Assembly: GCF_024385575.1 (NCBI RefSeq)
Contig: NZ_JANFMV010000001.1
Coordinates: 1,827,681-1,891,680, forward strand
Direction: 5' to 3'
DNA length: 64,000 nt
Origin: Rhizobium sp. NRK18
Lineage (GTDB): Bacteria; Pseudomonadota; Alphaproteobacteria; Rhizobiales; Rhizobiaceae
Shown here: positions 1-7,402 of the stretch, piece after piece
How positions within the stretch are numbered: the first letter of the stretch is position 1
How the letters are laid out: the number at the start of each line of letters is the position of its first letter
Program-made: the position numbers and the translations under genes
Notes under the pieces: model-generated
Database searches by the model: none
Seen by the model: only the letters and a program-made list of their open reading frames with translations
Told to the model about the DNA's origin: nothing

Positions 1-416
1 TTGCTGCTGCGGCGACGCTTTTATGCGCGCAGTTTTTCACGATCGACGCCAGTGCGGCGAACCTGATCGCCAAGATCAATCTTTCCACGCAGACGATGAC
101 CGTTATCCAGGACGGCCGGACGATGTATCGCTGGAAGGTATCCACGGCGCGCAGCGGATATCGTACGCCGACCGGTTCCTATTCGGCCAAGTGGCTTTCC
201 AAGAACCACCGCTCGCGCAAGTACAACAATGCGCCGATGCCGTTCTCCATCTTCTTCAATGGCGGCTATGCCGTGCACGGCACCACGGACATTCGTCGGC
301 TGGGCACGCCGGCATCGCATGGCTGCGTGCGCCTACACCCGCAAAACGCGGCAGTGCTCTATTCGCTGACCCAGGCCAACGGGCTCAGCAATACGCGCAT
401 CATCATTCAGCGCTGA
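1..416 (+). CDS. L,D-transpeptidase (YkuD domain), 5'-truncated by the window edge
   Basis: Murein cross-linking enzyme of the periplasm, expected to form or swap L,D (3-3) peptide bonds or to anchor proteins to peptidoglycan. The frame is open from the first bases of the window, so the start lies upstream. The first visible residues are hydrophobic and end in a DASA-like stretch, which fits the tail of a signal peptide. The YkuD signature is complete: a histidine in VHGTTDIRRLG followed by SHGCVRL, which contains the catalytic cysteine. The visible part is about 137 residues, so this is one of the short single-domain members. A strong hairpin terminator follows 25 bp after the stop. The exact substrate cannot be told from the sequence. 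Confidence 0.85.
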   Translation, partial: AAAATLLCAQFFTIDASAANLIAKINLSTQTMTVIQDGRTMYRWKVSTARSGYRTPTGSYSAKWLSKNHRSRKYNNAPMPFSIFFNGGYAVHGTTDIRRLGTPASHGCVRLHPQNAAVLYSLTQANGLSNTRIIIQR

Positions 417-440
417 CGCTCGCGCATCTTGGCAAAGCAA

Positions 441-467
441 AAGCCGCGGCATCGGACCGCGGCTTTT
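441..467. terminator. Intrinsic terminator between the L,D-transpeptidase gene and fnrN
   Basis: A 9-bp stem (AAGCCGCGG / CCGCGGCTT) with a 6-base loop is followed by a run of T on the plus strand and preceded by AAAA, so it could work in both directions. It separates two convergent genes. Confidence 0.8.
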
Positions 468-496
468 TCGATTTCGGGAGCGTTTTCTCGTTGCAG

Positions 497-1243
497 TCAG
501 TCGTTGCCGGCCGCCCAGGCGAGGCGGTCGAGATGCGGCACGGTCACATGACGGTTGTTCTCGATGACGATAACGCCATCCTTGCGCAGCTTGGTCATCT
601 GCCGGCTGACAGTCTCGATCGTCAGGCCGAGGAAGTCGGCGATATCGGCGCGCGACAAGGGCAGCTCGAAGGCATTCCGTCTTCCGTGCTCGGGATCGAT
701 ATGCGTGGCTATGAGGTACAGGAAGCTCGCGACCTTCTCGTGCGCGCTCTTGCGGCCCAGCGTCAGCATCCATTCGCGGGCTTCGTCCAGTTCCTTCAGC
801 GACTGGGCATGAAGGCGATGCTCCATTTTCGGGGTGCCGGTCAGCATCCGGTCGACCACCGCCTTCGGGAAGGTACAGATCTCGGTGTCGGTGGCCGATT
901 CGGCCGTGAGTGCGCTTTCTTCCAGGAACGGGCGACCCATGAAATCCGGGGCAAACTGCAGTCCGACGATCTGCTGGCGGCCGTCCGCCATCATCTTCGA
1001 GAGCTTGACCACGCCCTTCAGAATGTTGGAGTAGGAGGTGATTTCCTCGCCCTGGGCGATGATCTCGCGGCCGGCCTCGACGGCCTTGCGGCTCGAATGC
1101 CGGTTGAGTTCCTGCAACTGTTCGGGTGAGAGAACGCCGCAAAGACCGCCGTGGCGGGCCTCGCAGGCGCGGCAGACAACCGGAATTGCAGAGTTGTGAA
1201 TGTCTTCCCGTTCGCGCATGGCCGTTACAGTACTCATCATCAT
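497..1243 (-). CDS. fnrN: Oxygen-responsive Crp/Fnr-family regulator FnrN
   Basis: Transcription activator of micro-oxic genes. The N-terminus carries the FNR-type cysteine cluster C-X2-C-X7-C (CRACEARHGGLC), spaced as in rhizobial FnrN, and a fourth cysteine lies in DTEICTF about 90 residues later. Together these predict an oxygen-labile [4Fe-4S] cluster. A cyclic-nucleotide-binding-like beta domain is followed by a C-terminal helix-turn-helix with the recognition segment IETVSRQ, whose E..SR residues read TTGAT half-sites. I prefer the ATG at 1243, which has AAGGA about 9 bases upstream, over the ATG at 1252, which would abut the ribosome-binding site. The gene is divergent from hemN, with two anaeroboxes between them. 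The nearer box lies about 70 bp upstream of the start, which suggests autoregulation as reported for R. leguminosarum fnrN. Confidence 0.93.
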   Translation of the reverse strand: MMMSTVTAMREREDIHNSAIPVVCRACEARHGGLCGVLSPEQLQELNRHSSRKAVEAGREIIAQGEEITSYSNILKGVVKLSKMMADGRQQIVGLQFAPDFMGRPFLEESALTAESATDTEICTFPKAVVDRMLTGTPKMEHRLHAQSLKELDEAREWMLTLGRKSAHEKVASFLYLIATHIDPEHGRRNAFELPLSRADIADFLGLTIETVSRQMTKLRKDGVIVIENNRHVTVPHLDRLAWAAGND

Positions 1244-1306
1244 CCCCGTCATCCTTAGTCCGGTTGCATTAGCAGAACCAGTACTATCCTATTCCCTCAT
1301 GGTTTT

Positions 1307-1320
1307 TTGACCATGGTCAA
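1307..1320. promoter_or_regulatory. Anaerobox (FNR/FixK site), fnrN-proximal
   Basis: TTGACCATGGTCAA is a perfect dyad of the form TTGAC-N4-GTCAA, a common variant of the TTGAT-N4-ATCAA consensus. Its centre (1313.5) would place a class II minus-strand start near 1272, just upstream of the fnrN ATG at 1243. This predicts control of fnrN by its own product. Confidence 0.75.
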
Positions 1321-1371
1321 ATCTGGGGATGCGGGTGTCTTGGCTCCCAGAATTCGATTCCGACTGTGGAA

Positions 1372-1385
1372 TTGATCGATATCAA
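1372..1385. promoter_or_regulatory. Anaerobox (FNR site) of hemN
   Basis: TTGATCGATATCAA matches the FNR consensus TTGAT-N4-ATCAA exactly. With the usual -41.5 geometry, transcription toward hemN would begin near 1420. That supports the GTG at 1451 as the hemN start and excludes starts at or before 1397. Confidence 0.88.
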
Positions 1386-1450
1386 TCGCGCCCGCAGTGC
1401 AATCGCCTATCTACTGTTCCTGTCTTTACACGGGAACGAGTGTCGCAATT

Positions 1451-2797
1451 GTGAGCCAGATTCTTCTTCAAAAATTCTCCGGTGCCGTGCCGCGCTATAC
1501 GAGCTACCCAACCGCGCCACATTTCCATGAAGGCATCGGCAGCAGTGTCTATCGCCAGTGGTTGCGGGCGCTCGGTGCCGGACAGACGCTGTCGCTCTAC
1601 CTGCACATTCCCTATTGCGACCGGCTTTGCTGGTTCTGTGCCTGCCATACCAAGCACACGTTGAAGTATGAGCCGATCCGCGCCTATCTCACCTCGCTGA
1701 AGCGCGAGATCGCCGAAATCGGCCAGAACGTGTCGAAGGATGCTGTTGTCACTGCCGTGCATTTCGGCGGTGGCTCGCCGACCATGTTGCTTCCCGAGGA
1801 CATGACGACGCTGATGGTGGATCTGCGTGCTGCGTTCACCTTTTCCGACTCGGTCGAAATCAGCGTCGAGATGGATCCGAACGATCTCGATGAGCCCCGT
1901 TATGATGCGCTGGCCGCGATCGGCATGACGCGGGCAAGCCTCGGCGTCCAGGATTTCAATCCCAAGGTGCAGGAGACCATCAACCGGATCCAGACCTTCG
2001 AGCAGACCAGATCGGTCGTCGAGGCGGTGCGGGCGAGGGGGGTGCGCTCGGTCAACTGCGATGTTCTCTATGGACTGCCCTACCAGACGCTGGAGACGTT
2101 GCGCGAGACGATTTCGGACATCGTCAGCCTCGGCCCGGACCGCATTGCGCTGTTCGGTTATGCGCATGTGCCATGGATGAAGAAGCATCAGAAGATGATT
2201 CCGGAAGCCGCGCTGCCGGACACGGCCGAACGGTTCCTGCAGATGCAGGAGGCGGCGCGGATGCTGGTCGAGGCCGGCTATCAGCCGATCGGCATCGATC
2301 ACTTCGCGAAACCTGACGACAGTCTCGCTAATGCCGAACGAAACGGCGAGCTTCGGCGTAATTTCCAAGGCTATACCGATGATCCGGCAAACGCGCTGAT
2401 CGGGCTCGGTGCGTCCTCGATCGGCCAGTTGCCGCAGGGTTACGTCCAGAACATGCATGCGACATCCGAATATCAGCGCATGGTCGACGAGACCGGCCTT
2501 GCCGCCGTCCGCGGCATCGCATTGACCGATGGCGACCGGATGCGGGCATGGGTCATCGAGCGGCTAATGTGCAACTTCGGATTTTCCATTGCCGAACTGC
2601 GCACGCTCTACCCGAGAATCGCCGAGACCGTGATTGCCGAGGCGAGGGTGGCTGCGCGCGATCTGCCGGAGGTCTGCCGGCTCGACGGCGACGTGTTTTT
2701 GCTGACGGATGACGGCCGGCCGTTCGCCCGCAGCGTGGCCGCCGTGTTCGACGCCTATCTCGCCAATGGCAAGGGCAGGCACTCGCTTGCCGTCTGA
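1451..2797 (+). CDS. hemN: Oxygen-independent coproporphyrinogen III dehydrogenase HemN
   Basis: Radical SAM enzyme that oxidatively decarboxylates coproporphyrinogen III to protoporphyrinogen IX without oxygen, supplying haem under micro-oxic conditions. The HemN-type cluster motif C-X3-C-X2-C-X-C is seen near residues 56-65 (PYCDRLCWFCAC), after the conserved RYTSYPTAPHF start region. GGGSPT and the following radical SAM core are intact. With the GTG start the protein is 448 residues, the normal family length of about 450. The longer frame from 1397 would begin upstream of the transcription start predicted from the anaerobox, so I reject it. Adjacency to fnrN and to the cbb3 oxidase genes fits haem supply for the oxidase. 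Confidence 0.93.
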   Translation: MSQILLQKFSGAVPRYTSYPTAPHFHEGIGSSVYRQWLRALGAGQTLSLYLHIPYCDRLCWFCACHTKHTLKYEPIRAYLTSLKREIAEIGQNVSKDAVVTAVHFGGGSPTMLLPEDMTTLMVDLRAAFTFSDSVEISVEMDPNDLDEPRYDALAAIGMTRASLGVQDFNPKVQETINRIQTFEQTRSVVEAVRARGVRSVNCDVLYGLPYQTLETLRETISDIVSLGPDRIALFGYAHVPWMKKHQKMIPEAALPDTAERFLQMQEAARMLVEAGYQPIGIDHFAKPDDSLANAERNGELRRNFQGYTDDPANALIGLGASSIGQLPQGYVQNMHATSEYQRMVDETGLAAVRGIALTDGDRMRAWVIERLMCNFGFSIAELRTLYPRIAETVIAEARVAARDLPEVCRLDGDVFLLTDDGRPFARSVAAVFDAYLANGKGRHSLAV

Positions 2798-2867
2798 CGC
2801 CCGGCGGCCAACCTTTGCGCAGGTGCAACACTGTGTCAGCAAATTTCCGGCGGACCGGCAGAAAGCA

Positions 2868-2896
2868 TTGGCAATCCCGCCATATTTCCCTATGAG
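2868..2896 (+). promoter_or_regulatory. Candidate sigma-70 promoter of acpXL
   Basis: TTGGCA, 17 bases, then TATGAG, ending 34 bases before the acpXL GTG. Spacing and position are good but the hexamers are only partial matches. Confidence 0.4.
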
Positions 2897-2930
2897 GGGG
2901 CAGAATCTATTATGATCAAGAGGTATGGGC

Positions 2931-3209
2931 GTGACTGCTACATTCGACAAGGTCGCTGACATTATCGCCGAAACGAGCGAAATCGATCGCGAGACGATCA
3001 CTCCGGAAAGCCACACGATTGACGATCTGGGGATCGACAGTCTCGACTTCCTTGATATCGTCTTCGCCATCGACAAGGAATTCGGCATCAAGATTCCGCT
3101 CGAGCAGTGGACGCAGGAAGTCAACGAAGGCAAGGTTTCCACTGAAGAGTACTTCGTCCTGAAGAACCTCTGTGCGAAGATCGACGAGTTGCGCGCAGCC
3201 AAGGGCTGA
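2931..3209 (+). CDS. acpXL: Acyl carrier protein AcpXL for very-long-chain fatty acid synthesis
   Basis: Dedicated cytosolic acyl carrier on which the C28 hydroxylated fatty acid of rhizobial lipid A is assembled before transfer by LpxXL. The phosphopantetheine attachment serine is in GIDSLDFLD (about residue 37). Starting at GTG 2931 gives 92 residues and the family N-terminus (M/V)[10 protein letters not shown]. The GAGG ribosome-binding site is 7 bases upstream of this GTG, whereas it would touch the ATG at 2925. The gene is first in the six-gene XL cluster, but a strong hairpin terminator lies between it and the next gene. It may therefore be expressed well above the enzymes, as carriers often are. 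Confidence 0.95.
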
Positions 3210-3248
3210 CACGGCGACAAACTGCCTGTAATGCATGGAAAACCGGGG

Positions 3249-3284
3249 CCTCGAAAAGTCGAACATGTACTTTTCGGGGTTTTT
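3249..3284 (+). terminator. Intrinsic terminator / partial attenuator downstream of acpXL
   Basis: An 11-bp stem (CCTCGAAAAGT / ACTTTTCGGGG, one G-U pair) with a 9-base loop is followed directly by TTTTT. It sits inside what is otherwise a same-strand cluster, 26 bases before the fabZ-like start, so either transcription reads through or a second promoter lies close by. Confidence 0.75.
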
Positions 3285-3309
3285 GGTAATTGTGATACCG
3301 GAGGCGTGA

Positions 3310-3792
3310 ATGCTGCTGGAATATTTCCAGATGATCGACGAGGTGGAGGCGCTGAGCCTTGATGCAGGCGAGGCGCGGATCAAGGTCCGCTCCGTGGTGC
3401 CGGCAAAAAGCCCCGTTTTCGAGGGCCATTTTCCGGGAATGCCGCTTGTGCCCGGCGTGCTTCTGATCGAGACGATGGCGCAGGCCTCCGGTTTTCTCGT
3501 GCTCGCCCATTCCAACTTCGCCGCCATGCCTTTCCTGATGTCTGTCGACGGCGCGAAGATGCGGACCTTTGTCGAACCGGAGACCGTGCTCGACATCGAG
3601 GCGTTTCTGGAGCATGACGGTTCCGGGTTCGCGGTGACGAAAGCCAAGATCACCGCGGCCGGCAAGAAGGTCTGCGATGCGCAGCTCAAGCTCAGGACCA
3701 TGCCGTTCGACGAGGTGCCGCTTGCCGGCATCGTGCGCAAGCGCGCCGAAGAGGTGGGGCTCATCAAGGCGATCGACGCCGCACGCGCTTAA
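3310..3792 (+). CDS. fabZXL: FabZ-like 3-hydroxyacyl-ACP dehydratase of the lipid A VLCFA pathway
   Basis: Hot-dog-fold dehydratase expected to dehydrate 3-hydroxyacyl-AcpXL intermediates during elongation to C28. The FabZ active-site pair is present: His40 in EGHFPGMPLVPG and Glu54 in LLIETMAQ. Length is 160 residues, slightly more than housekeeping FabZ. The start has GGAGG six bases upstream. It follows acpXL after a terminator hairpin and is 12 bp from the next gene, with which it must be co-transcribed. The name fabZXL follows the known rhizobial cluster. Confidence 0.9.
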   Translation: MLLEYFQMIDEVEALSLDAGEARIKVRSVVPAKSPVFEGHFPGMPLVPGVLLIETMAQASGFLVLAHSNFAAMPFLMSVDGAKMRTFVEPETVLDIEAFLEHDGSGFAVTKAKITAAGKKVCDAQLKLRTMPFDEVPLAGIVRKRAEEVGLIKAIDAARA

Positions 3793-3804
3793 AGAGGATA
3801 ATGC

Positions 3805-5010
3805 ATGACCAAAGCGGACAATGATGTCGTCATCACCGGTGTGGGGATCGTCACCAGCCTCGGCGTCGGCAAGGCGCCGCATGTCGCGGTGCTGACGGCC
3901 AAGGATACGCCTGTTCCCGTCGTCGATGCCGAGCGGCTGAAGCCGTATCCGGTGCATCCGCTGCCGGAAATCGACTGGTCCGAACAGATCCCGAAGCGCG
4001 GCGATCAGCGGCAGATGGAAAACTGGCAGCGCACCGGCGTGTTCGCGGCCGGCCTGGCGCTGGCCGATGCCGGCCTGAAGGACGACGCCGAGGCTTGCGG
4101 CACCATGGACATGATCGTGTCTGCCGGCGGCGGCGAGCGCGACATCAATGTCGACACGCTGATCGCCGACGAGGCGCTGAAGCGCAACGACCGCGAAGTC
4201 CTGCTCAACGAAAAGCTGACGACGGAACTGCGCCCGACGCTGTTTCTCGCCCAGTTGTCCAATCTTCTGGCCGGCAATATTTCCATCGTCCACAAGGTCA
4301 CCGGGTCGTCCCGCACCTTCATGGGCGAGGAGGGCGCCGGCATTTCCGCCGTCGAGACTGCGTTCGCGCGCATCAAGGCCGGACAGTCGACCCATTCGCT
4401 CGTCGGCGGCGCCTTCGTCGCCGAACGGGCCGACGCGCTGCTACTGGTCGAATCGATCCGCGGCCTGGTGGCGGGCGACTGGACGCCGCTCTGGTCGCGC
4501 GAAGGCGAAGACGGTGGCATGATCTATGGTTCCGTCGGCGCATTACTGGTGCTGGAATCGCGTGCCCATGCCAATGCGCGGGGCGCGCATATCTATGCCT
4601 CTCTCGATGGTATCGAGGGGGATCGCGGCAGTCGTGACGAAGGCAAGTTCGAGGCCCGCCTCGGCCGTCTGCTCGACGATACGACCGCCGGTGTTTCCGC
4701 TGCCAATGGCGTCATCTTCAGCGGTGCCACAGGCTTCCCGTCACTGTCGTCCCGTGAACTGACGGTGCTTGGCGATAAGCTGCCGGATGTGCCGGTGCGC
4801 GGCTATGGCGGCCTGTTCGGCCACTCCATCGAGGTGCAGTTCCCGCTCGGGTTGGCGCTCGCAGCACTGGCTCTCGACGAAAAGGCAGCCGTGCCGGCAT
4901 TCGATCCGGACCATGAAGCCCTAATGACTGCGCCGGCGACCAAGGCCGTGGTCACCACCGTCGGCCATGTGCGCGGCGAAGGTGCCGCGCTTTTGTCTGC
5001 AAACGCTTGA
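3805..5010 (+). CDS. fabF2XL: Ketosynthase-like protein FabF2XL lacking the catalytic cysteine
   Basis: Thiolase-fold protein of the beta-ketoacyl-ACP synthase family, 401 residues, encoded directly upstream of a complete ketosynthase. The nucleophile loop that reads TACASG in active enzymes is RTFMGEEG here (about residues 170-177), so no cysteine is present. The HGT motif is replaced by SGATG (about 306-310) and the NK lysine by glycine. The last histidine (GLFGHS, His340) is kept. This pattern resembles the KS-beta / chain-length-factor subunits of type II polyketide synthases. Inference: it forms a heterodimer with FabF1XL and helps set the very long product length. It is named after the second fabF of the rhizobial acpXL cluster. 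Confidence 0.88.
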   Translation: MTKADNDVVITGVGIVTSLGVGKAPHVAVLTAKDTPVPVVDAERLKPYPVHPLPEIDWSEQIPKRGDQRQMENWQRTGVFAAGLALADAGLKDDAEACGTMDMIVSAGGGERDINVDTLIADEALKRNDREVLLNEKLTTELRPTLFLAQLSNLLAGNISIVHKVTGSSRTFMGEEGAGISAVETAFARIKAGQSTHSLVGGAFVAERADALLLVESIRGLVAGDWTPLWSREGEDGGMIYGSVGALLVLESRAHANARGAHIYASLDGIEGDRGSRDEGKFEARLGRLLDDTTAGVSAANGVIFSGATGFPSLSSRELTVLGDKLPDVPVRGYGGLFGHSIEVQFPLGLALAALALDEKAAVPAFDPDHEALMTAPATKAVVTTVGHVRGEGAALLSANA

Positions 5011-5023
5011 AAGGACCGGTAGC

Positions 5024-6310
5024 ATGAGCCAATCCGCTTATCTCGATCATCTCGGCCGGCCGATCGTCGCTGTCACCGGCATGGGTGTCATCACATCGCT
5101 CGGACAGGGGCTTGCCGACAACTGGAAGGCTTTGACCTCCGGCGTCTCCGGCATTCACACGATCACCCGGTTCCCGACTGACCAGCTGTCCACCCGCATC
5201 TGCGGTTCGGTCGACTTCATCGACATTCCCGTGCCGAACGCGGTCGAGCGGTCCTACGCCATGGCGCGCGATACGACCGTCGAGGCCTTGGCGCAGGCGG
5301 GTCTTTCCGGCGATTTCGGCGGCCCGCTGTTCCTCGCCGCACCGCCGATCGAGCCCGAATGGAGCGCCCGCTTCGAGCTGGCCGACCGCTCGGCCCCGCC
5401 GGCAGAAGCCGGTGATGTCTACGCCCGTTTCCTGGCGGCCATGCATGAGCGTCCGGATCCGGCGTTCCATGAGGCAGCACTCTTCGGTGCGATCTCCGAG
5501 CGGCTCGCCGACCGCTTCGGCACGCGCGGCCTGCCGGTCACGCTGTCGACGGCCTGCGCATCCGGCGCCACCGCTATCCAGCTCGGCGTCGAGGCGATCC
5601 GCCAGGGTCGTGCGACCCGTGCGCTGACGGTTGCCACCGACGGATCGATCAGCGCCGAGGCGGTCATTCGCTTCTCGCTACTGTCGGCGCTGTCGACCCA
5701 GAACGATCCGCCGCAGCAGGCCTCCAAGCCCTTCAGCAAGGACCGCGACGGTTTCGTCATCGCAGAAGGATCGGCGACGCTGGTGCTGGAATCGCTGGAA
5801 TCGGCCATTGCCCGTGGTGCCAAGGTGCTTGGCATCATGAAGGGTTGCGGCGAGAAGGCCGACCATTTCCACCGCACCCGCTCGTCCCCGGACGGCGGTC
5901 CGGCGATCGCGACGATCCGCGCCGCGCTCGAAGATGCCGGCCTGTCGGAAGACCAGATCGGCTACATCAACGCCCATGGCACATCGACACCGGAAAACGA
6001 CAAGATGGAATACGGTTCCATGCTGGCCGTCTTCGGTGATCGGTTGACCGGCATCCCGGTCTCGTCGAACAAGTCGATGATCGGTCATACGCTGACGGCG
6101 GCCGGTGCGGTCGAGGCGGTCTTCTCGTTCCAGTCCATGCTGACGGGCACGCTGCCGCCGACGATCAACTACAACAATCCGGATCCGACGATCGCGCTGG
6201 ATGTGGTTCCGAACGTCAAGCGGGATACGCAGGTCAACGCGGTCCTGTCGAATTCCTTCGGCTTCGGCGGGCAGAATGCCAGCCTTGTCATGACGCTGGA
6301 ACCGGCGTAA
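5024..6310 (+). CDS. fabF1XL: Beta-ketoacyl-ACP synthase FabF1XL (catalytically complete)
   Basis: Condensing enzyme for elongation of AcpXL-bound acyl chains toward the C28 fatty acid of lipid A. The KAS II catalytic set is complete: Cys178 in STACASG, His318 in NAHGTST, and Lys350 and His355 in SSNKSMIGH. The protein is 428 residues. The start is the ATG at 5024, preceded by AAAGGA and 13 bp after the fabF2XL stop; the longer frame from 4967 would overlap the upstream gene. There is an insertion of about 40 residues before the nucleophile elbow compared with plain FabF. Side-by-side coding with the cysteine-less partner suggests an alpha/beta pair. Confidence 0.92.
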   Translation: MSQSAYLDHLGRPIVAVTGMGVITSLGQGLADNWKALTSGVSGIHTITRFPTDQLSTRICGSVDFIDIPVPNAVERSYAMARDTTVEALAQAGLSGDFGGPLFLAAPPIEPEWSARFELADRSAPPAEAGDVYARFLAAMHERPDPAFHEAALFGAISERLADRFGTRGLPVTLSTACASGATAIQLGVEAIRQGRATRALTVATDGSISAEAVIRFSLLSALSTQNDPPQQASKPFSKDRDGFVIAEGSATLVLESLESAIARGAKVLGIMKGCGEKADHFHRTRSSPDGGPAIATIRAALEDAGLSEDQIGYINAHGTSTPENDKMEYGSMLAVFGDRLTGIPVSSNKSMIGHTLTAAGAVEAVFSFQSMLTGTLPPTINYNNPDPTIALDVVPNVKRDTQVNAVLSNSFGFGGQNASLVMTLEPA

Positions 6311-6368
6311 GCGGACAACCACGAAACGAACGGAAAACATCACGCCCAACGGGGCGAGGGATTTGTCT

Positions 6369-7397
6369 ATGCGTGCACTGCAACTGGTCGACGACCGCAA
6401 ACTCGAAATCACCGATCTTCCCGAGCCGGATGCTCCGGCCGTCGGCGAGGTGACGCTGAGGGTCAAGGCGGTCGCACTCAACCACATCGACGTCTGGGGC
6501 TGGCGCGGCATGGCGTTTGCCAAGCGCAAGATGCCGCTGGTCATCGGTGCCGAGGCTGCGGGCGTGGTCGAATCGATCGGGCCTGGCGTGTCGAACGTCC
6601 TGCCGGGACAGCTCGTGTCGATCTACGGTGCGCGCACCTGCGGCCTTTGCCGTGCGTGCCGCGAAGGCCGCGACAATCTCTGCGAACATGTCGGTGGCGT
6701 GCATGGTTTCCATCTCGACGGCTTTGCCCAGGAGAAGGTGAACCTTCCGGCCCGTCTCCTCGTGCCGGCACCGCCCGGCGTCGATGCGGTCGGCGCGGCA
6801 CTTGCCCCGGTTACCTTCGGCACGGTCGAGCACATGCTGTTCGATAATGCCAAGCTCGAGCCCGGTGAAACAATCCTCATCCATGCCGGCGGTTCCGGCA
6901 TCGGCACGGCGGCGATCCAGCTTGCGAAGAAGATCGGCTGCACGGTGATCACCACCGTCGGCTCCGACGACAAGATCGAGCGCGCCAAGGCGCTCGGCGC
7001 CGACCACGTCATCAATTACCGTACCGACCGCTTCGAAGGCGTGGTGCGCAAGCTGACGAAGAAGAAGGGCGTCGACGTCGTCTTCGAACATGTCGGTAAG
7101 GACACCTGGGCGGGATCGATGTTCTCGCTGAAGCGCGGCGGCCGTCTGGTCACCTGCGGCTCGACGTCGGGCGTCTCCACCGACATCAACCTGATGATGC
7201 TGTTCCAGCAGCAGCTGAAGCTGTTCGGTTCGTTCGGCTGCCGGATGGAGAACATGGCGAACGCCATGCAGAAGATGGCGCGCGGCCTCGTGCATCCGGT
7301 CATCGACACGGAAGTCGGCTTCGACGACATCGACAAGGCGCTGGAGCGGATGGAGACCCGGCAGGTCTTCGGAAAGATCGTCCTGAAGATCGATTGA
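6369..7397 (+). CDS. adh2XL: MDR-superfamily zinc-type alcohol dehydrogenase of the acpXL cluster
   Basis: Medium-chain dehydrogenase/reductase with an N-terminal GroES-like domain and a Rossmann domain (HAGGSGIGTAAIQLA). The structural-zinc cysteines C-X2-C-X2-C-X7-C are visible in TCGLCRACREGRDNLC. Its place in every acpXL cluster suggests a reductive step in VLCFA synthesis, perhaps enoyl reduction or handling of the (omega-1) oxygen function; its substrate is not shown by sequence. The ATG at 6369 has GAGGG 8 bases upstream and is preferred over the TTG at 6363. The end overlaps or abuts lpxXL, so the two genes are translationally close. Confidence 0.85.
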   Translation: MRALQLVDDRKLEITDLPEPDAPAVGEVTLRVKAVALNHIDVWGWRGMAFAKRKMPLVIGAEAAGVVESIGPGVSNVLPGQLVSIYGARTCGLCRACREGRDNLCEHVGGVHGFHLDGFAQEKVNLPARLLVPAPPGVDAVGAALAPVTFGTVEHMLFDNAKLEPGETILIHAGGSGIGTAAIQLAKKIGCTVITTVGSDDKIERAKALGADHVINYRTDRFEGVVRKLTKKKGVDVVFEHVGKDTWAGSMFSLKRGGRLVTCGSTSGVSTDINLMMLFQQQLKLFGSFGCRMENMANAMQKMARGLVHPVIDTEVGFDDIDKALERMETRQVFGKIVLKID

Positions 7398-7402
7398 AAC
7401 CG

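Noticed and set aside
1397..1450. hemN start at 1397
   Set aside because: It lies before the transcript start predicted from the anaerobox (about 1420) and lacks a ribosome-binding site; family alignment begins after the GTG at 1451.
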